A stretch of 64,000 nucleotides of DNA from Pseudomonas sp. MRSN 12121 (lineage in GTDB: Bacteria; Pseudomonadota; Gammaproteobacteria; Pseudomonadales; Pseudomonadaceae). The position numbers and the translations under genes are program-made. Numbering within the stretch: the stretch's first letter is position 1; each line of letters opens with the position of its first letter. Shown here piece by piece: positions 1 through 11,439 of this stretch. The notes beneath the pieces were generated by a model. That model saw only the letters and a list, made by a program, of their open reading frames with translations. It made no database searches and was not told the origin of the DNA. Location of the stretch: positions 124,001 through 188,000 of the forward strand of contig NZ_CP010892.1 in assembly GCF_000931465.1 (NCBI RefSeq), given 5' to 3'.

Positions 1-183
1 ATTTCTGATCTTTATCAGAATCGTTCTTTAAAAATTTGGGTATGTGATAGAAAGATAGACTGAACACTACTTTCACTGGTAGTGGATCAGGCTAAGGTAA
101 AATTTGTGAGTGGCTCTTAAGAGCATTGCGAATTTTCGGCGAATGTCGTCTTCACAGTATAACCAGATTGCTTGGGGTTATAT
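1..183 (+). other. 3' part of the 16S-23S internal transcribed spacer
   Basis: This AT-richer stretch directly precedes the 23S 5' end. It contains the TCTTTAAAAATTTGGG and GTGATAGAAAGATAGACTGA blocks typical of Pseudomonas rRNA spacers; such blocks take part in antitermination and 23S processing. No tRNA is visible here. If tRNA-Ile/Ala are present they lie upstream of the window together with 16S. Confidence 0.85.
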
Positions 184-3076
<2,893 letters not shown>

Positions 3077-3226
3077 ATAACACCCAAGCAATCTGCGAAC
3101 TCGAAAGAGACCAGATTGCGGTGTGTGAAGACGCAAGAACCGAAAGTTCGCATTGCTCACAAAGCACCTAGCTATTACATACCCATTCGCTGAGGCGTTA
3201 CTCCAGTAACGAATCGGCTACCGAAT

Positions 3227-3345
3227 TTCTTGACGACCATAGAGCATTGGAACCACCTGATCCCATCCCGAACTCAGAAGTGAAACGATGCATCGCCGAT
3301 GGTAGTGTGGGGTTTCCCCATGTGAGAGTAGGTCATCGTCAAGAT
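3227..3345 (+). rRNA. rrf: 5S ribosomal RNA, copy 1
   Basis: The sequence shows the canonical Pseudomonas 5S core TTGACGACCATAGAGCATTG, then CCCGAACTCAGAAGTGAAAC, and ends in AGGTCATCGTCAAGAT. It lies about 150 nt after 23S on the same strand, so it belongs to the same rrn operon. A terminator-like hairpin follows within 15 nt. Confidence 0.95.
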
Positions 3346-3355
3346 TAAATTCCGA

Positions 3356-3391
3356 AACCCCAATTGCGAAAGCAATTGGGGTTTTGTTTTT
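3356..3391 (+). terminator. Intrinsic terminator after 5S copy 1
   Basis: The stem CCCCAATTGC / GCAATTGGGG has a GAAA loop and is followed by TTTTGTTTTTG. It sits 12 nt after 5S copy 1 but before 5S copy 2. Readthrough, or a second transcription start, is therefore needed to express copy 2. Confidence 0.85.
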
Positions 3392-3452
3392 GTAGAAGTT
3401 CCTGATTTTGCTGGCACGTTCGGCCCTTGAGCCAACGGTCTGGCCACCGAAT

Positions 3453-3571
3453 TTCTTGACGACCATAGAGCATTGGAACCACCTGATCCCATCCCGAACT
3501 CAGAAGTGAAACGATGCATCGCCGATGGTAGTGTGGGGTTTCCCCATGTGAGAGTAGGTCATCGTCAAGAT
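3453..3571 (+). rRNA. rrf: 5S ribosomal RNA, copy 2 (tandem)
   Basis: This second 5S gene starts 226 nt after the first, and I see no difference from copy 1 across the mature region. The identity begins a few bases before the mature 5' end and stops just after it, so the duplicated unit is little more than the 5S gene itself. It has its own, different terminator. Confidence 0.95.
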
Positions 3572-3578
3572 TGAATTC

Positions 3579-3621
3579 CAAAACCCCTGTCTGCTGACGC
3601 AGACAGGGGTTTTGTTTTTCT
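3579..3621 (+). terminator. Intrinsic terminator after 5S copy 2
   Basis: The stem AACCCCTGTCTGC / GCAGACAGGGGTT has a TGAC loop and is followed by TTGTTTTTC. This closes the rrn operon. The stem sequence is unrelated to the one after copy 1. Confidence 0.9.
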
Positions 3622-3732
3622 ACGCCTGAAACCTCGGGCTTGCCCACAAACCCAGTCCCTTGGCTGGCCTGGGAGGGTCGCTAGCAATCCCTCCCCATTC
3701 AAATCAGCGCCAACCTGTTCCGCTCTTTTTCC

Positions 3733-4908
3733 TCACCGCTGACGCTGCCTGCTGCTTCTGCGGGCCAGCCATTTCCGCCACCAGATATAGATCCCGGTAA
3801 TGGACAGCATCGCAATCACCAGCCCCAGGACTGCAATCAGCACCTGCCCGGTAAAGCCGATGATCCGCCCTCCATGGATCGGCAACTGCAACCTGTAGAA
3901 GCGCTCGCCCAAGGTGCCTTGTCCGGCTATTTCCTGCCCGAGCAGACGCCCATCCGTGCCATGGAAGAACAGCCACGACTTTCCATGGGCCTGGGTATCG
4001 TGCTGGCCGAAACCGGCGCCATAGAAGTTGTATTCGAAGCTGTAATACAGCTCGCCGATCGCTGCCGTGAGGCCCAGCCGCTTACCTTCTTCCTGGGCGC
4101 GCAGGTAAGCCTGCTGATAGTCGAGACGGGTCACCCCTAACTGATCGCCAGGCATGCGCCCACGGGCTTCATAGACGCTCGGCTCGATCGGCGAGAACAG
4201 CGATACCACAGGCTTGAATACCTGGCTTGGCAAGTTCATCGCCACGCTGCTGATGGCAATCGGCAACAACAATAACCACAGCCACAATCCGCCGGCTCGA
4301 TGCAGGTCCATGTTGAGGCGATAGGCATGCCCGCCCTTGATCTTCCAGGCGGTCGACCACTTCTGCCAGAACGGTCGGCCACGCGGCAGGGTGAGGAACA
4401 GGGCGATAAAGCAATCGACGACCCAGAAGATCGCCACCAGCCCCATCAGCAGCAGGCCCCAGTTGCCTGGCAGCGTCAGGTTGTAATGGAACTCGAGAAT
4501 GAAGGGGATGAAGTTCTCCCGCTGAAAACAGCAGGCGCCCCAGAACCGCTTGCCGGTCTGTTCGCCACTGACCGGATCCAGATAGAACACCTGGTTGGGT
4601 TCGTCGAACGGTTTGTTCGTGGCCGGATCGTTGCGTGGCACGGCCGCGAGCAACGCGGTATGCCCGGGCTCGCTAGGATACTCCATGTACCAGACCTGCA
4701 AGCGCGGATGCTGTGTTTGCACCTGCTCCACCAATGCCCCGGGCGGCAGCGCCTGGCCCTTGGCGGCGGCCTCGTAGAAATCGGGGTTGAGCCACTCGTC
4801 CAGCTCATGATTGAAAGCCAGCAGGCTGCCGGTCAGCCCTGCCAGTAACAGGAATACCGCCGTGGCCAGGCCGATGTATCGATGCAGTAGAACCAGGATT
4901 GCACGCAT
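3733..4908 (-). CDS. foxB: PepSY-domain inner-membrane protein, FoxB/PiuB-like
   Basis: This is a 391-residue PepSY-associated membrane protein. Members next to siderophore receptors are implicated in periplasmic or inner-membrane steps of iron-siderophore use. Visible features are an N-terminal helix at about residues 10-32 after MRAILVLLHRYIGLAT, a long periplasmic loop, and helices around WGLLLMGLVAIFWVVDCF, GLWLWLLLLPIAIS and VLIAVLGLVIAMLSITGIYI. A positively charged tail ends it. I chose the ATG at 4908 because family members begin with a similar MR..LVLLHRY. A 20-bp palindrome lies between it and the receptor stop, and GGGA stands at SD distance. A TTG/ATG start at 4968/4965 would read through the palindrome and has no SD. 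The gene is last in the fox-type operon. The symbol is by context and gene order, not substrate evidence. Confidence 0.8.
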   Translation of the reverse strand: MRAILVLLHRYIGLATAVFLLLAGLTGSLLAFNHELDEWLNPDFYEAAAKGQALPPGALVEQVQTQHPRLQVWYMEYPSEPGHTALLAAVPRNDPATNKPFDEPNQVFYLDPVSGEQTGKRFWGACCFQRENFIPFILEFHYNLTLPGNWGLLLMGLVAIFWVVDCFIALFLTLPRGRPFWQKWSTAWKIKGGHAYRLNMDLHRAGGLWLWLLLLPIAISSVAMNLPSQVFKPVVSLFSPIEPSVYEARGRMPGDQLGVTRLDYQQAYLRAQEEGKRLGLTAAIGELYYSFEYNFYGAGFGQHDTQAHGKSWLFFHGTDGRLLGQEIAGQGTLGERFYRLQLPIHGGRIIGFTGQVLIAVLGLVIAMLSITGIYIWWRKWLARRSSRQRQR

Positions 4909-4933
4909 GGAATTTGTCCCGTGGAAACGACGA

Positions 4934-4953
4934 AGCCAGCGCATGCGCTGGCT
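4934..4953. repeat. 20-bp perfect palindrome between the receptor gene and foxB
   Basis: AGCCAGCGCATGCGCTGGCT is a perfect palindrome in the short gap between the receptor stop and the preferred PepSY start. In RNA it would form a compact GC-rich hairpin. An mRNA-stability or translational-coupling element is possible. There is no U-tract, so it is not a classical terminator. Confidence 0.6.
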
Positions 4954-4971
4954 CCGGAGAAACATCAATGA

Positions 4972-7479
4972 TCAGAACTGATAGCTGACGGTGGCCGCGA
5001 CGTTACGTTCCTCGCCCATGTAGCAGAAGCTCAGGCTGGCACAGGAGGCGATATAGGATTCGTTGGTCAGGTTGTTGGCATTGAGCCGGACATCCACGCC
5101 CTTCAGCCCGACCTTGCCCAGGTCATAGCCGATGGAGGCGTCGAACAGGGTGTAGGACGGCACCTTCATGGTGTTCTCCGCATCCGCCCAGCTGTAGCCC
5201 ACGTAGCGTACGCCGCCACCCAGGCGCAGGCCGTCGAGTGCCGCGCTGTCGAACCGGTAGTCGGTCCAGAGCGAGGCCATGTGGCGCGGTGCCTGGGTCG
5301 GCGAGTTGCCCTTGTTCTCGATGACGTCGGTGGCGGTGCTCAAGGTGCTGATCATCGATTTCGAATACTCGATATCGGTGAAGGTGTAGCTGCCGAGCAC
5401 CTTGAGGTTGTCGTTCAGTTGCAGGTGCGCTTCCAGCTCCAGGCCCTGGGAACGCACGGCGCCGACGGCGCGATAGAAGTTTTCCTGGGGCAGCTTGGTC
5501 GCCAGGTTCTCCTGGTCGATGCGGAACAGCGAGGCGGTGTACAGGTCGTCCGTGCCCGGTGGCTGGTACTTCAGGCCCAGCTCCCACTGGGTGCCGTCGG
5601 TAGGTGCCAGCGGGTTGCCGGTGCTGTCCGCGTAGGAGTTGGGGTTGAAGGATTCGGAATAACTGATGTACGGCGCCAGCCCGTTATCGAACAGGTACAG
5701 GGCGCCGGCGCGGCCGGTCAGCTTGGTGCGTTTGTCGTTGATCTCGGTGCCTTGCGGGCGCGAGGCTTCGGCCACGCGGTTCTCGTCCGAGGTTTCGACC
5801 CAGTCCTGGCGCAGGCCCAGGGAGAAGCGCCACTTGTCCATCTCGATCAGGTCCTGCAGATAGACGCCGGTCTGCTCGAGGCGCCGCAGGTAGCTGAGCG
5901 GATCGTAGTAGGTGATGGCCGAGTTGCCGTAGACCGGGTCGAACGCATTGATCGGCGCCAGCGAACCGCTGGTCCAGTCCACCACCGTCTTGCGCCGCTG
6001 ATAGTCCGCGCCCACCAGCACGGTGTGTTTGGTCGCGCCGGTGAGAAATTCGGCCTGCAGCATGTTGTCGACGATAAAGGCGTGCAGCTTCTCATCGCCG
6101 CCGGTGTAGTAGCGGTTCAGTTCGTTGCTGGTCGGCGTGGTCCAGCCGTAGCCGTAGACCTGGTCCAGCTTCACCTTGGAGTCCAGGTAACGGAAGTTCT
6201 GCCGTGCGGTGAAGACATCGTTGAAGCGATGTTCGAACTGATACCCGAACGACTGCTGGTCGCGTCGATAGCCGTCGATGCCAGGCTCGCCCTCGAAGAA
6301 GTGTTCGGAAATGCGCCGGCCATTGCGCTGATGCAGGGCGCCGTCGGCCGGCATGCCGCTGTGGTAGCCGCCATCGGGATCGTGTTGCAGGTAGGCCTGC
6401 AGGGTCAGCGAGGTGTCGTCGCTGAAGTCGATGCTCAGGGTCGGCGCCAGGGCATAGCGCTTTTCCTTGTTGTGGTCGAACTGGGTATCGGACCGGTCCG
6501 TCAGCCCGGTCAGGCGGTAGGCGATGCGTTTGTCGTCATCCAGCGGGCCGCTGAAGTCGAAGCCCATGCCGCGCTGGCCCTGGGTGCCGACCGTGGCCTG
6601 GACCTGGTGATAGGGCTCGTACAGCGGCTTCTTGCTGGTCAGGGCCACCAGGCCGCCCGGGGAGCTGCGGCCATACAGTACCGACGAAGGCCCCTTGAGG
6701 ATATCCACCCGTTCGAGGAAGTACGGATCGACCTGCATGGTGCTGTAGGTGCCGCTGTCGCCCATGGACTTGAGGCCGTCGAGGTAGATGTTGTCCACCG
6801 AGCCGTCGTTGAAGCCGCGCATGGCCACGTAGTCGTATCGGTGGGTCGCGCCGTAGGGGTTGGTCAGCACGCCGGGGGTGTAGCGCATGGCCTGGGATAC
6901 GGTCTGTGCACCCTGGTCGTCCATTTGCTCGCGGGTCACCACGGAGACGCTCTGCGAAGTTTCCAGCAGCGCGGTACTGGTCTTGGTGGCGATCTGGCTA
7001 TGGGTGGCGTTGTAGCCTTCCATGCTGCCCAGCGCGTTGCCCAGGGCGAACCCCTTGATGTCGGTGGTCGGCAGCGACAGGGCGCCGGTCTCGGGCAGCG
7101 CTCGCAGGACATAGCCGCTGCCGTCCTGGCTGACGGCTTCCAGGCCTGAACCATTGAGCAACTGGCGCAGGGCCTGCTCGGTCGAGTACTCGCCTTGTAG
7201 CCCCGCGGACTGGCGACCCTGGAGCTGCGTGGGGGTCATCGACAGGGTAATGCCGGCCTCGCGGGCGAACCGGTTGAGCACCTCGCTCAAAGGGCCGCCT
7301 GGGATGTCGTAACTGTGGCTGAGGCTGGCCGCGGTTGTTTCCGCCGCCTGGGCCAGGCAGGGCAGGACGGTGACGCCCAGCGCCGAGGAGAGCAGGGCCA
7401 CGCGGACGGCATGGCGCAGGCCGAGGGCGGGCTGCGATGAAGAAAGCCGGGTAGGGGAAGGGTTGTTGCGCACAGTCAT
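4972..7479 (-). CDS. foxA: TonB-dependent siderophore receptor with N-terminal signalling domain, FoxA-like
   Basis: This 835-residue outer-membrane transducer imports ferric siderophore. The order is a signal peptide to about residue 46 (ending CLAQAAE), an STN/secretin-type signalling domain (about 50-125, SYDIPGGPLSEVLNRFAREA), and a plug domain with QSVSVVTREQMDDQGAQTV and LKGPSSVLYG. A 22-strand barrel ends in an aromatic C-terminus (VSYQF). The barrel has the C-terminal Cys-rich loop ASCASLSFCYMGEERN shared by FoxA/FhuE/FiuA ferrioxamine/hydroxamate receptors. The start at 7479 has GGAA upstream; the 26-residue extension has no leader-like character. The adjacent anti-sigma and sigma genes imply induction by its own ligand. 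Ferrioxamine is inferred from the fox-like gene order; ferrichrome or another hydroxamate remains possible. Confidence 0.85.
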   Translation of the reverse strand: MTVRNNPSPTRLSSSQPALGLRHAVRVALLSSALGVTVLPCLAQAAETTAASLSHSYDIPGGPLSEVLNRFAREAGITLSMTPTQLQGRQSAGLQGEYSTEQALRQLLNGSGLEAVSQDGSGYVLRALPETGALSLPTTDIKGFALGNALGSMEGYNATHSQIATKTSTALLETSQSVSVVTREQMDDQGAQTVSQAMRYTPGVLTNPYGATHRYDYVAMRGFNDGSVDNIYLDGLKSMGDSGTYSTMQVDPYFLERVDILKGPSSVLYGRSSPGGLVALTSKKPLYEPYHQVQATVGTQGQRGMGFDFSGPLDDDKRIAYRLTGLTDRSDTQFDHNKEKRYALAPTLSIDFSDDTSLTLQAYLQHDPDGGYHSGMPADGALHQRNGRRISEHFFEGEPGIDGYRRDQQSFGYQFEHRFNDVFTARQNFRYLDSKVKLDQVYGYGWTTPTSNELNRYYTGGDEKLHAFIVDNMLQAEFLTGATKHTVLVGADYQRRKTVVDWTSGSLAPINAFDPVYGNSAITYYDPLSYLRRLEQTGVYLQDLIEMDKWRFSLGLRQDWVETSDENRVAEASRPQGTEINDKRTKLTGRAGALYLFDNGLAPYISYSESFNPNSYADSTGNPLAPTDGTQWELGLKYQPPGTDDLYTASLFRIDQENLATKLPQENFYRAVGAVRSQGLELEAHLQLNDNLKVLGSYTFTDIEYSKSMISTLSTATDVIENKGNSPTQAPRHMASLWTDYRFDSAALDGLRLGGGVRYVGYSWADAENTMKVPSYTLFDASIGYDLGKVGLKGVDVRLNANNLTNESYIASCASLSFCYMGEERNVAATVSYQF

Positions 7480-7581
7480 GAAAGGGTTCCGTTGAGTCGC
7501 TGGGGGCAAATGGAAGTGCTTACTGTCCAAGCCGGACTCGTCGGGAAAACCCGCCAAAAAAAATCACCGAATCGAAGGGCC

Positions 7582-8583
7582 TCAGGCGAGGCGTTCCAGA
7601 GTGACCCACCAGCGGGTGCGATAACGCAGGCGCACAGGCAGGGTTTGCGCAACGAGCGCCAGCAGTTTGTCGGTGTCTTCCAGGCGGTAGACGCCGGACA
7701 GGCGCAGGTCGCCGATCTCGTCGGCGCAGCCCAGGTAGCCTGGGCGGTAGCGTCCGACTTCCTGGATAAAGTCCGCCAGGCGCATGTTGCGGGTGACGAT
7801 CAGGCCGTCGGCCCAGGCCCCTACATCCATGTCCAGCGGCCTCGCCGGCACCGCCTGCGTGGCGCTGACCAGGTAACTCTGCCCGGCCTGCACCCGCGCC
7901 GAAGCGCCATCGGCCGTGTGCGGCGAATGAATGACGACGCTGCCGGCGGTCACGCTCAGGCGCGTGCAGCCGTCTTCCAGGCGCACCACGAAACGGGCGT
8001 CGAAACCTTCGAAGAGAGCGTGCCGCGTACTGACCAGCAGCGGCCTGCTGCTGTCTGCCTGCGGGTCGGTGCCACAGGTCAGCATGAGTTCCCCGCGGCT
8101 GAGCCTGACCAGCCGCTGCCGGGCAGTGAAATCCATATCGGCGGCGCTGTCAGTGTTGAGCTCCAGGCGTGTGCCGTCGGGTAACTGGAAGCCGCGACGC
8201 TCGCCGGTGGCGGTGGCGAAATCGGCGTTCCATTGCTGCCAGGCCAATTGCTCCTTGCCCAGCCACGCGGCGGAGCCCAGCAGCATGACGCCACCCAGCA
8301 GCTTCAGGGCCTGGCGCCGGCCGAGGCGCTGGGCGCTGTTTTCCAGGGTGTCGAAGGCCACTTGGGCGGGGACGGCCCGCAGGTTGCCATGCAGCTCCTG
8401 TTGCAGCGATTGCACCCGCTGCCAGGCCTGCTCATGTTCGTGATGAGCCGCACGCCAGGTCTCGCATTGCTGTCGCAGCCGCGGGTTATCGGCGTTGTTG
8501 CGCAAGCGCAGCAGCCAGTCGATCGCCTGCTTGACCACCAGGTGCCTAGGAGCCGCGGGGCGACGCAGGGAAGGGTTGTCCAC
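7582..8583 (-). CDS. foxR: FecR-family anti-sigma factor / transmembrane regulator, FoxR-like
   Basis: This 333-residue cell-surface-signalling regulator relays the receptor's signal to the ECF sigma factor across the inner membrane. It has an N-terminal cytoplasmic DUF4880-type segment (AIDWLLRLR...ETWRAAHHEHEQAWQRV), then one transmembrane helix near residue 95 (LKLLGGVMLLGSAAWLG). A periplasmic FecR domain follows (GFQLPDGTRLELNTDSAAD, RGELML, VSVTAGSVVI-like pattern). The C-terminal part resembles an STN-like module (LRLSGVYRLEDTDKLLALVAQTLPVRLRYR). I chose the GTG at 8583, which lies 5 nt past the sigma-gene stop; no ATG exists before the membrane helix. It is co-transcribed with the sigma gene. 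Confidence 0.85.
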   Translation of the reverse strand: MDNPSLRRPAAPRHLVVKQAIDWLLRLRNNADNPRLRQQCETWRAAHHEHEQAWQRVQSLQQELHGNLRAVPAQVAFDTLENSAQRLGRRQALKLLGGVMLLGSAAWLGKEQLAWQQWNADFATATGERRGFQLPDGTRLELNTDSAADMDFTARQRLVRLSRGELMLTCGTDPQADSSRPLLVSTRHALFEGFDARFVVRLEDGCTRLSVTAGSVVIHSPHTADGASARVQAGQSYLVSATQAVPARPLDMDVGAWADGLIVTRNMRLADFIQEVGRYRPGYLGCADEIGDLRLSGVYRLEDTDKLLALVAQTLPVRLRYRTRWWVTLERLA

Positions 8584-8588
8584 AGCGC

Positions 8589-9089
8589 TCAAGCCTCGTA
8601 ACGCAGCAGGTAGCAATGGAAAAGCGCATCGGCCACGTAACGCTCCACCGAACGCAGGGACACCCCCATCTGCTCGGCGATCTGCCGGTGGCTCAGGCCT
8701 TCGCACTGGGCCAGCAGGAACGCTTTGCGCACCTTCGGTTTCAGGCCCTCGAGCAGGCGCGCGATGCTTTCCAGCAGCTCCAGCACCAGGGCCCGGGCCT
8801 CCTCGCTGGGGGCTTCGGCTTCCGGCAGGTGGGCGATGGTTTCCAGGTAGGCGCGTTCGATTTCCTCGCGGCGCCAATGGTCGATCACCAGGCCGCGGGC
8901 GATGGTCCGCAGAAAGGCGCGAGGCGCCTTCAGTTCCAGGCGTTCGCTGCGTTGCAGCAGGCGCACGAAAGTGTCCTGGGCCAGGTCGGCCGCATCGGCG
9001 GCATTGCCCAGCCGGCTGCGCAACCATGTGTTGAGCCAGCCATGGTGATGGCTGTAAAGCGCCTGTACCGCGAACTCAGGTGATGACAT
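8589..9089 (-). CDS. foxI: ECF (FecI-type) RNA polymerase sigma factor, FoxI-like
   Basis: This 166-residue iron-starvation sigma factor directs transcription of the adjacent receptor. Region 2 is visible as LYSHHHGWLNTWLRSRLG, DLAQDTFVRLLQ and FLRTIARGLVIDHWRR. Region 4 is LKPKVRKAFLLAQCEGLSHRQIAEQMGVS with LRSVERYVADAL. The ATG at 9089 (MSSPEFAVQALY) gives the standard FecI length. Upstream in-frame starts at 9131/9137 would place the Fur box inside the coding region, so they are less likely. The SD is weak. Fur is the expected repressor, and activity is further held by the downstream FecR-like protein. Confidence 0.9.
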   Translation of the reverse strand: MSSPEFAVQALYSHHHGWLNTWLRSRLGNAADAADLAQDTFVRLLQRSERLELKAPRAFLRTIARGLVIDHWRREEIERAYLETIAHLPEAEAPSEEARALVLELLESIARLLEGLKPKVRKAFLLAQCEGLSHRQIAEQMGVSLRSVERYVADALFHCYLLRYEA

Positions 9090-9403
9090 GGATGCGACTG
9101 CCCGGGTGTCACAAATGATAATTAGTCGCATTGTCATCAAGGGTCCCGGATTTTGCAACATCCGCAGGACGCCAGGTGCTGGAAAAGGCCGGCGCGACCG
9201 CTCTAGCCTGCCGTTCGGCAGGTTTTTTGCGGATACAGCGTACATTTCTGATAAATCGCTAAGATTTATCCGCTTCGTGCCGACAGACAGTGAGACCCAT
9301 GCGTGCACCAAAGTAGAGCGGTTCGTAGAACGCCGCCTGCGCTGTTACATGGAAAGTTGCATCCCGTACGCATCCCCACTTCCGGCATAAGAAGTCCCAT
9401 GAC
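9090..9403. other. Intergenic region between foxI and the chemoreceptor
   Basis: This 314-nt divergent region holds the Fur-like site near the left end and an AT-rich stretch near 9240-9275 that could carry a promoter. The in-frame extension of the sigma gene and a 100-aa plus-strand ORF cross it, but neither looks like protein. I see no other gene. Confidence 0.6.
9111..9139 (-). promoter_or_regulatory. Putative Fur box upstream of the sigma gene
   Basis: AATGATAATTAGTCGCATTG followed by TCATC is an imperfect match to the GATAAT-based Fur inverted repeat. It lies 20-50 nt upstream of the chosen sigma-factor ATG. Iron-starvation ECF sigma genes in Pseudomonas are usually Fur-repressed, so position and sequence agree. 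Confidence 0.65.
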
Positions 9404-11284
9404 ATGAATCTCAAGTTCAGCCATAAAATCCTTTTGGCCGCCTCTGGTGTGGTGGTTCTGGCTTTCGCGTTGTTCACTCTTTACAACGACTACCTACAGC
9501 GGAACACCATCGGCCAGAACCTCGAATCGTCCATCCAGCAAGCGGGTGACCTCACGTCCAGCAGCGTCCAGAACTGGATGAGCGGGCGCATCCTGGTGCT
9601 CGAGAACCTCTCGCAGAACGTGGCGCACCAGGGTGCCAATGCGGACTTCCCGGGGCTGGTGGACCAGCCGGCGCTCACCTCGAACTTCCAGTTCACCTAT
9701 GTGGGCCAGGTCAACGGTGTGTTCACCCAGCGCCCTGACGCGAAGATGCCCGACGGCTACGACCCGCGCCAGCGTCCCTGGTACAAACAGGCCGTGGCGG
9801 CCGACAAGACCATGCTGACCCCGCCCTACATGGCGGCGGTCGGCGGGCTGGTGGTGACCATCGCCATGCCGGTGAAAAAGAACGGCCAGTTGCTGGGTGT
9901 GGTGGGCGGCGACCTGAGCCTGGAAACCCTGGTGAAGATCATCAACTCGGTGGACTTCGGCGGCCTCGGCCATGCCTTCCTGGTCAGCGCGGACGGACAG
10001 GTGATCGTCAGCCCGGACAAGGACCAGGTGATGAAGAACCTCAAGGACATCTACCCGGGCGCCGACGTGCGCATCCAGAAGGGCACCCAGGATGTGGTGC
10101 TCAACGGCCAGCAACGCATCCTGTCCTTCACCCCGGTGACCGGCCTGCCGAATGCCGAGTGGTACATCGGCCTGTCCATCGACCGGGACAAGGCCTACGC
10201 GCCCCTGAGCAAGTTCCGCACTTCGGCGCTGCTGGCGATGTTCATCGCCGTGGCCGCGATCGCCGTGCTGCTGAGCCTGCTGATCCAGGTGCTGATGCGT
10301 CCGCTGACCACCATGGGCCGCGCGATGCAGGACATCGCCCAGGGCGAGGGCGACCTGACCCGGCGCCTGGTGGTGGAGAGCAAGGACGAGTTCGGCGAGC
10401 TGGGCGGTTCGTTCAACCAGTTCGTGGAACGTATCCACGCCTCGATCTCCGAGGTGTCCTCGGCCACCCGCCAGGTGCACGATCTGTCCCAGCGGGTGAT
10501 GGCGTCCTCCAACGCGTCGATCATCGGCTCCGACGAGCAGAGCGCGCGCACCAACAGCGTGGCGGCGGCGATCAACCAGCTGGGCGCCGCGACCCAGGAA
10601 ATCGCCCGTAACGCCGCCGATGCGTCGCAGCACGCCAGCGGCGCCAGCGAACAGGCCGACGATGGCCGCCAGGTCGTGGAGCAGACCATTCTGGCCATGA
10701 CCGAGCTGTCGCAGAAGATCAGCCTGTCCTGCACCCAGATCGAGACCCTGAACGCCAGCACCGACAACATCGGGCACATCCTCGACGTGATCAAGGGCAT
10801 CTCCCAGCAGACCAACCTGCTGGCGCTCAACGCGGCCATCGAAGCGGCGCGTGCCGGTGAAGCCGGCCGCGGTTTCGCGGTGGTGGCCGACGAAGTCCGC
10901 AACCTGGCCCATCGCACCCAGGAATCGGCCGAGGAGATCCACAAGATGATCACCTCGCTGCAGATTGGCTCCCGCGAAGCGGTGTCGACCATGAACGCCA
11001 GCCAGGCGTCCAGCGAGGAGAGCGTGGAAGTGGCCAACCAGGCCGGCGCGCGGCTGGTCAGCGTGACCCAGCGGATCACCGAGATCGACGGCATGAACCA
11101 GTCGGTGGCCGCGGCCACCGAAGAGCAGACCGCCGTGGTGGAGACCCTCAACAGCGACATCAGCCAGATCAACCTGCTGAACCAGCAGGGCGTGGCCAAC
11201 CTCAACGAAACCCTGAAGGATTGCGATGCCCTGTCGCTGCAGGCCAACCGCCTGAAGCAACTGGTGGACAGCTTCAAGATCTGA
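9404..11284 (+). CDS. Methyl-accepting chemotaxis protein with amino-acid-binding dCache domain (PctA/B/C-like)
   Basis: This 626-residue chemoreceptor has TM1 at about residues 8-28, a periplasmic dCache_1 sensor (about 30-270), TM2 at about 275-297 ([21 protein letters not shown]), and a HAMP domain ([23 protein letters not shown]). The cytoplasmic signalling hairpin carries the invariant tip [22 protein letters not shown]. The ligand site shows Y119, R124, W126, Y127, Y142 and D170. Their spacing matches the dCache_1AA motif of amino-acid receptors such as PctA, so amino acids are the predicted attractants. There is no C-terminal CheR-tether pentapeptide; it ends VDSFKI. It is a single-gene unit followed by a strong terminator. 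Confidence 0.92.
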   Translation: MNLKFSHKILLAASGVVVLAFALFTLYNDYLQRNTIGQNLESSIQQAGDLTSSSVQNWMSGRILVLENLSQNVAHQGANADFPGLVDQPALTSNFQFTYVGQVNGVFTQRPDAKMPDGYDPRQRPWYKQAVAADKTMLTPPYMAAVGGLVVTIAMPVKKNGQLLGVVGGDLSLETLVKIINSVDFGGLGHAFLVSADGQVIVSPDKDQVMKNLKDIYPGADVRIQKGTQDVVLNGQQRILSFTPVTGLPNAEWYIGLSIDRDKAYAPLSKFRTSALLAMFIAVAAIAVLLSLLIQVLMRPLTTMGRAMQDIAQGEGDLTRRLVVESKDEFGELGGSFNQFVERIHASISEVSSATRQVHDLSQRVMASSNASIIGSDEQSARTNSVAAAINQLGAATQEIARNAADASQHASGASEQADDGRQVVEQTILAMTELSQKISLSCTQIETLNASTDNIGHILDVIKGISQQTNLLALNAAIEAARAGEAGRGFAVVADEVRNLAHRTQESAEEIHKMITSLQIGSREAVSTMNASQASSEESVEVANQAGARLVSVTQRITEIDGMNQSVAAATEEQTAVVETLNSDISQINLLNQQGVANLNETLKDCDALSLQANRLKQLVDSFKI

Positions 11285-11297
11285 TCGGCGAGCGGCA

Positions 11298-11342
11298 CAA
11301 AAAACGCGATGCGGTCAGGCAGACCGCATCGCGTTTTTGTTT
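11298..11342 (+). terminator. Intrinsic terminator of the chemoreceptor gene
   Basis: The stem AAAACGCGATGCGGT / ACCGCATCGCGTTTT is followed by TGTTTTT, starting 14 nt after the stop codon. The A-tract on the left arm could let it work in both directions. Confidence 0.9.
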
Positions 11343-11346
11343 TTCA

Positions 11347-11428
11347 CGAGCAGGCTCGTTCCTACAGAGAGCCTCCATCCCCCTGTAGGAGCGAGCTTGC
11401 TCGCGATAGCGTCCGCCCGGACGCTATC
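11347..11428. repeat. Pseudomonas REP-type repeats plus adjacent hairpin
   Basis: A partial REP (GAGCAGGCTCGTTCCTACAG) is followed by an inverted, more complete copy (TGTAGGAGCGAGCTTGCTCG). Next comes the perfect hairpin GATAGCGTCCG-CC-CGGACGCTATC at 11405-11428, followed by TTTT. It lies between two convergent transcription units. REP elements are common intergenic palindromes in the genus, and the terminal hairpin may add termination. Confidence 0.8.
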
Positions 11429-11439
11429 TTTTCAATGCC

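Noticed and set aside
5281..7149. A 622-codon plus-strand frame opposite the TonB receptor
   Set aside because: It is a high-GC antisense frame with low-complexity Val/Gln/Ala composition. The receptor on the minus strand is complete.
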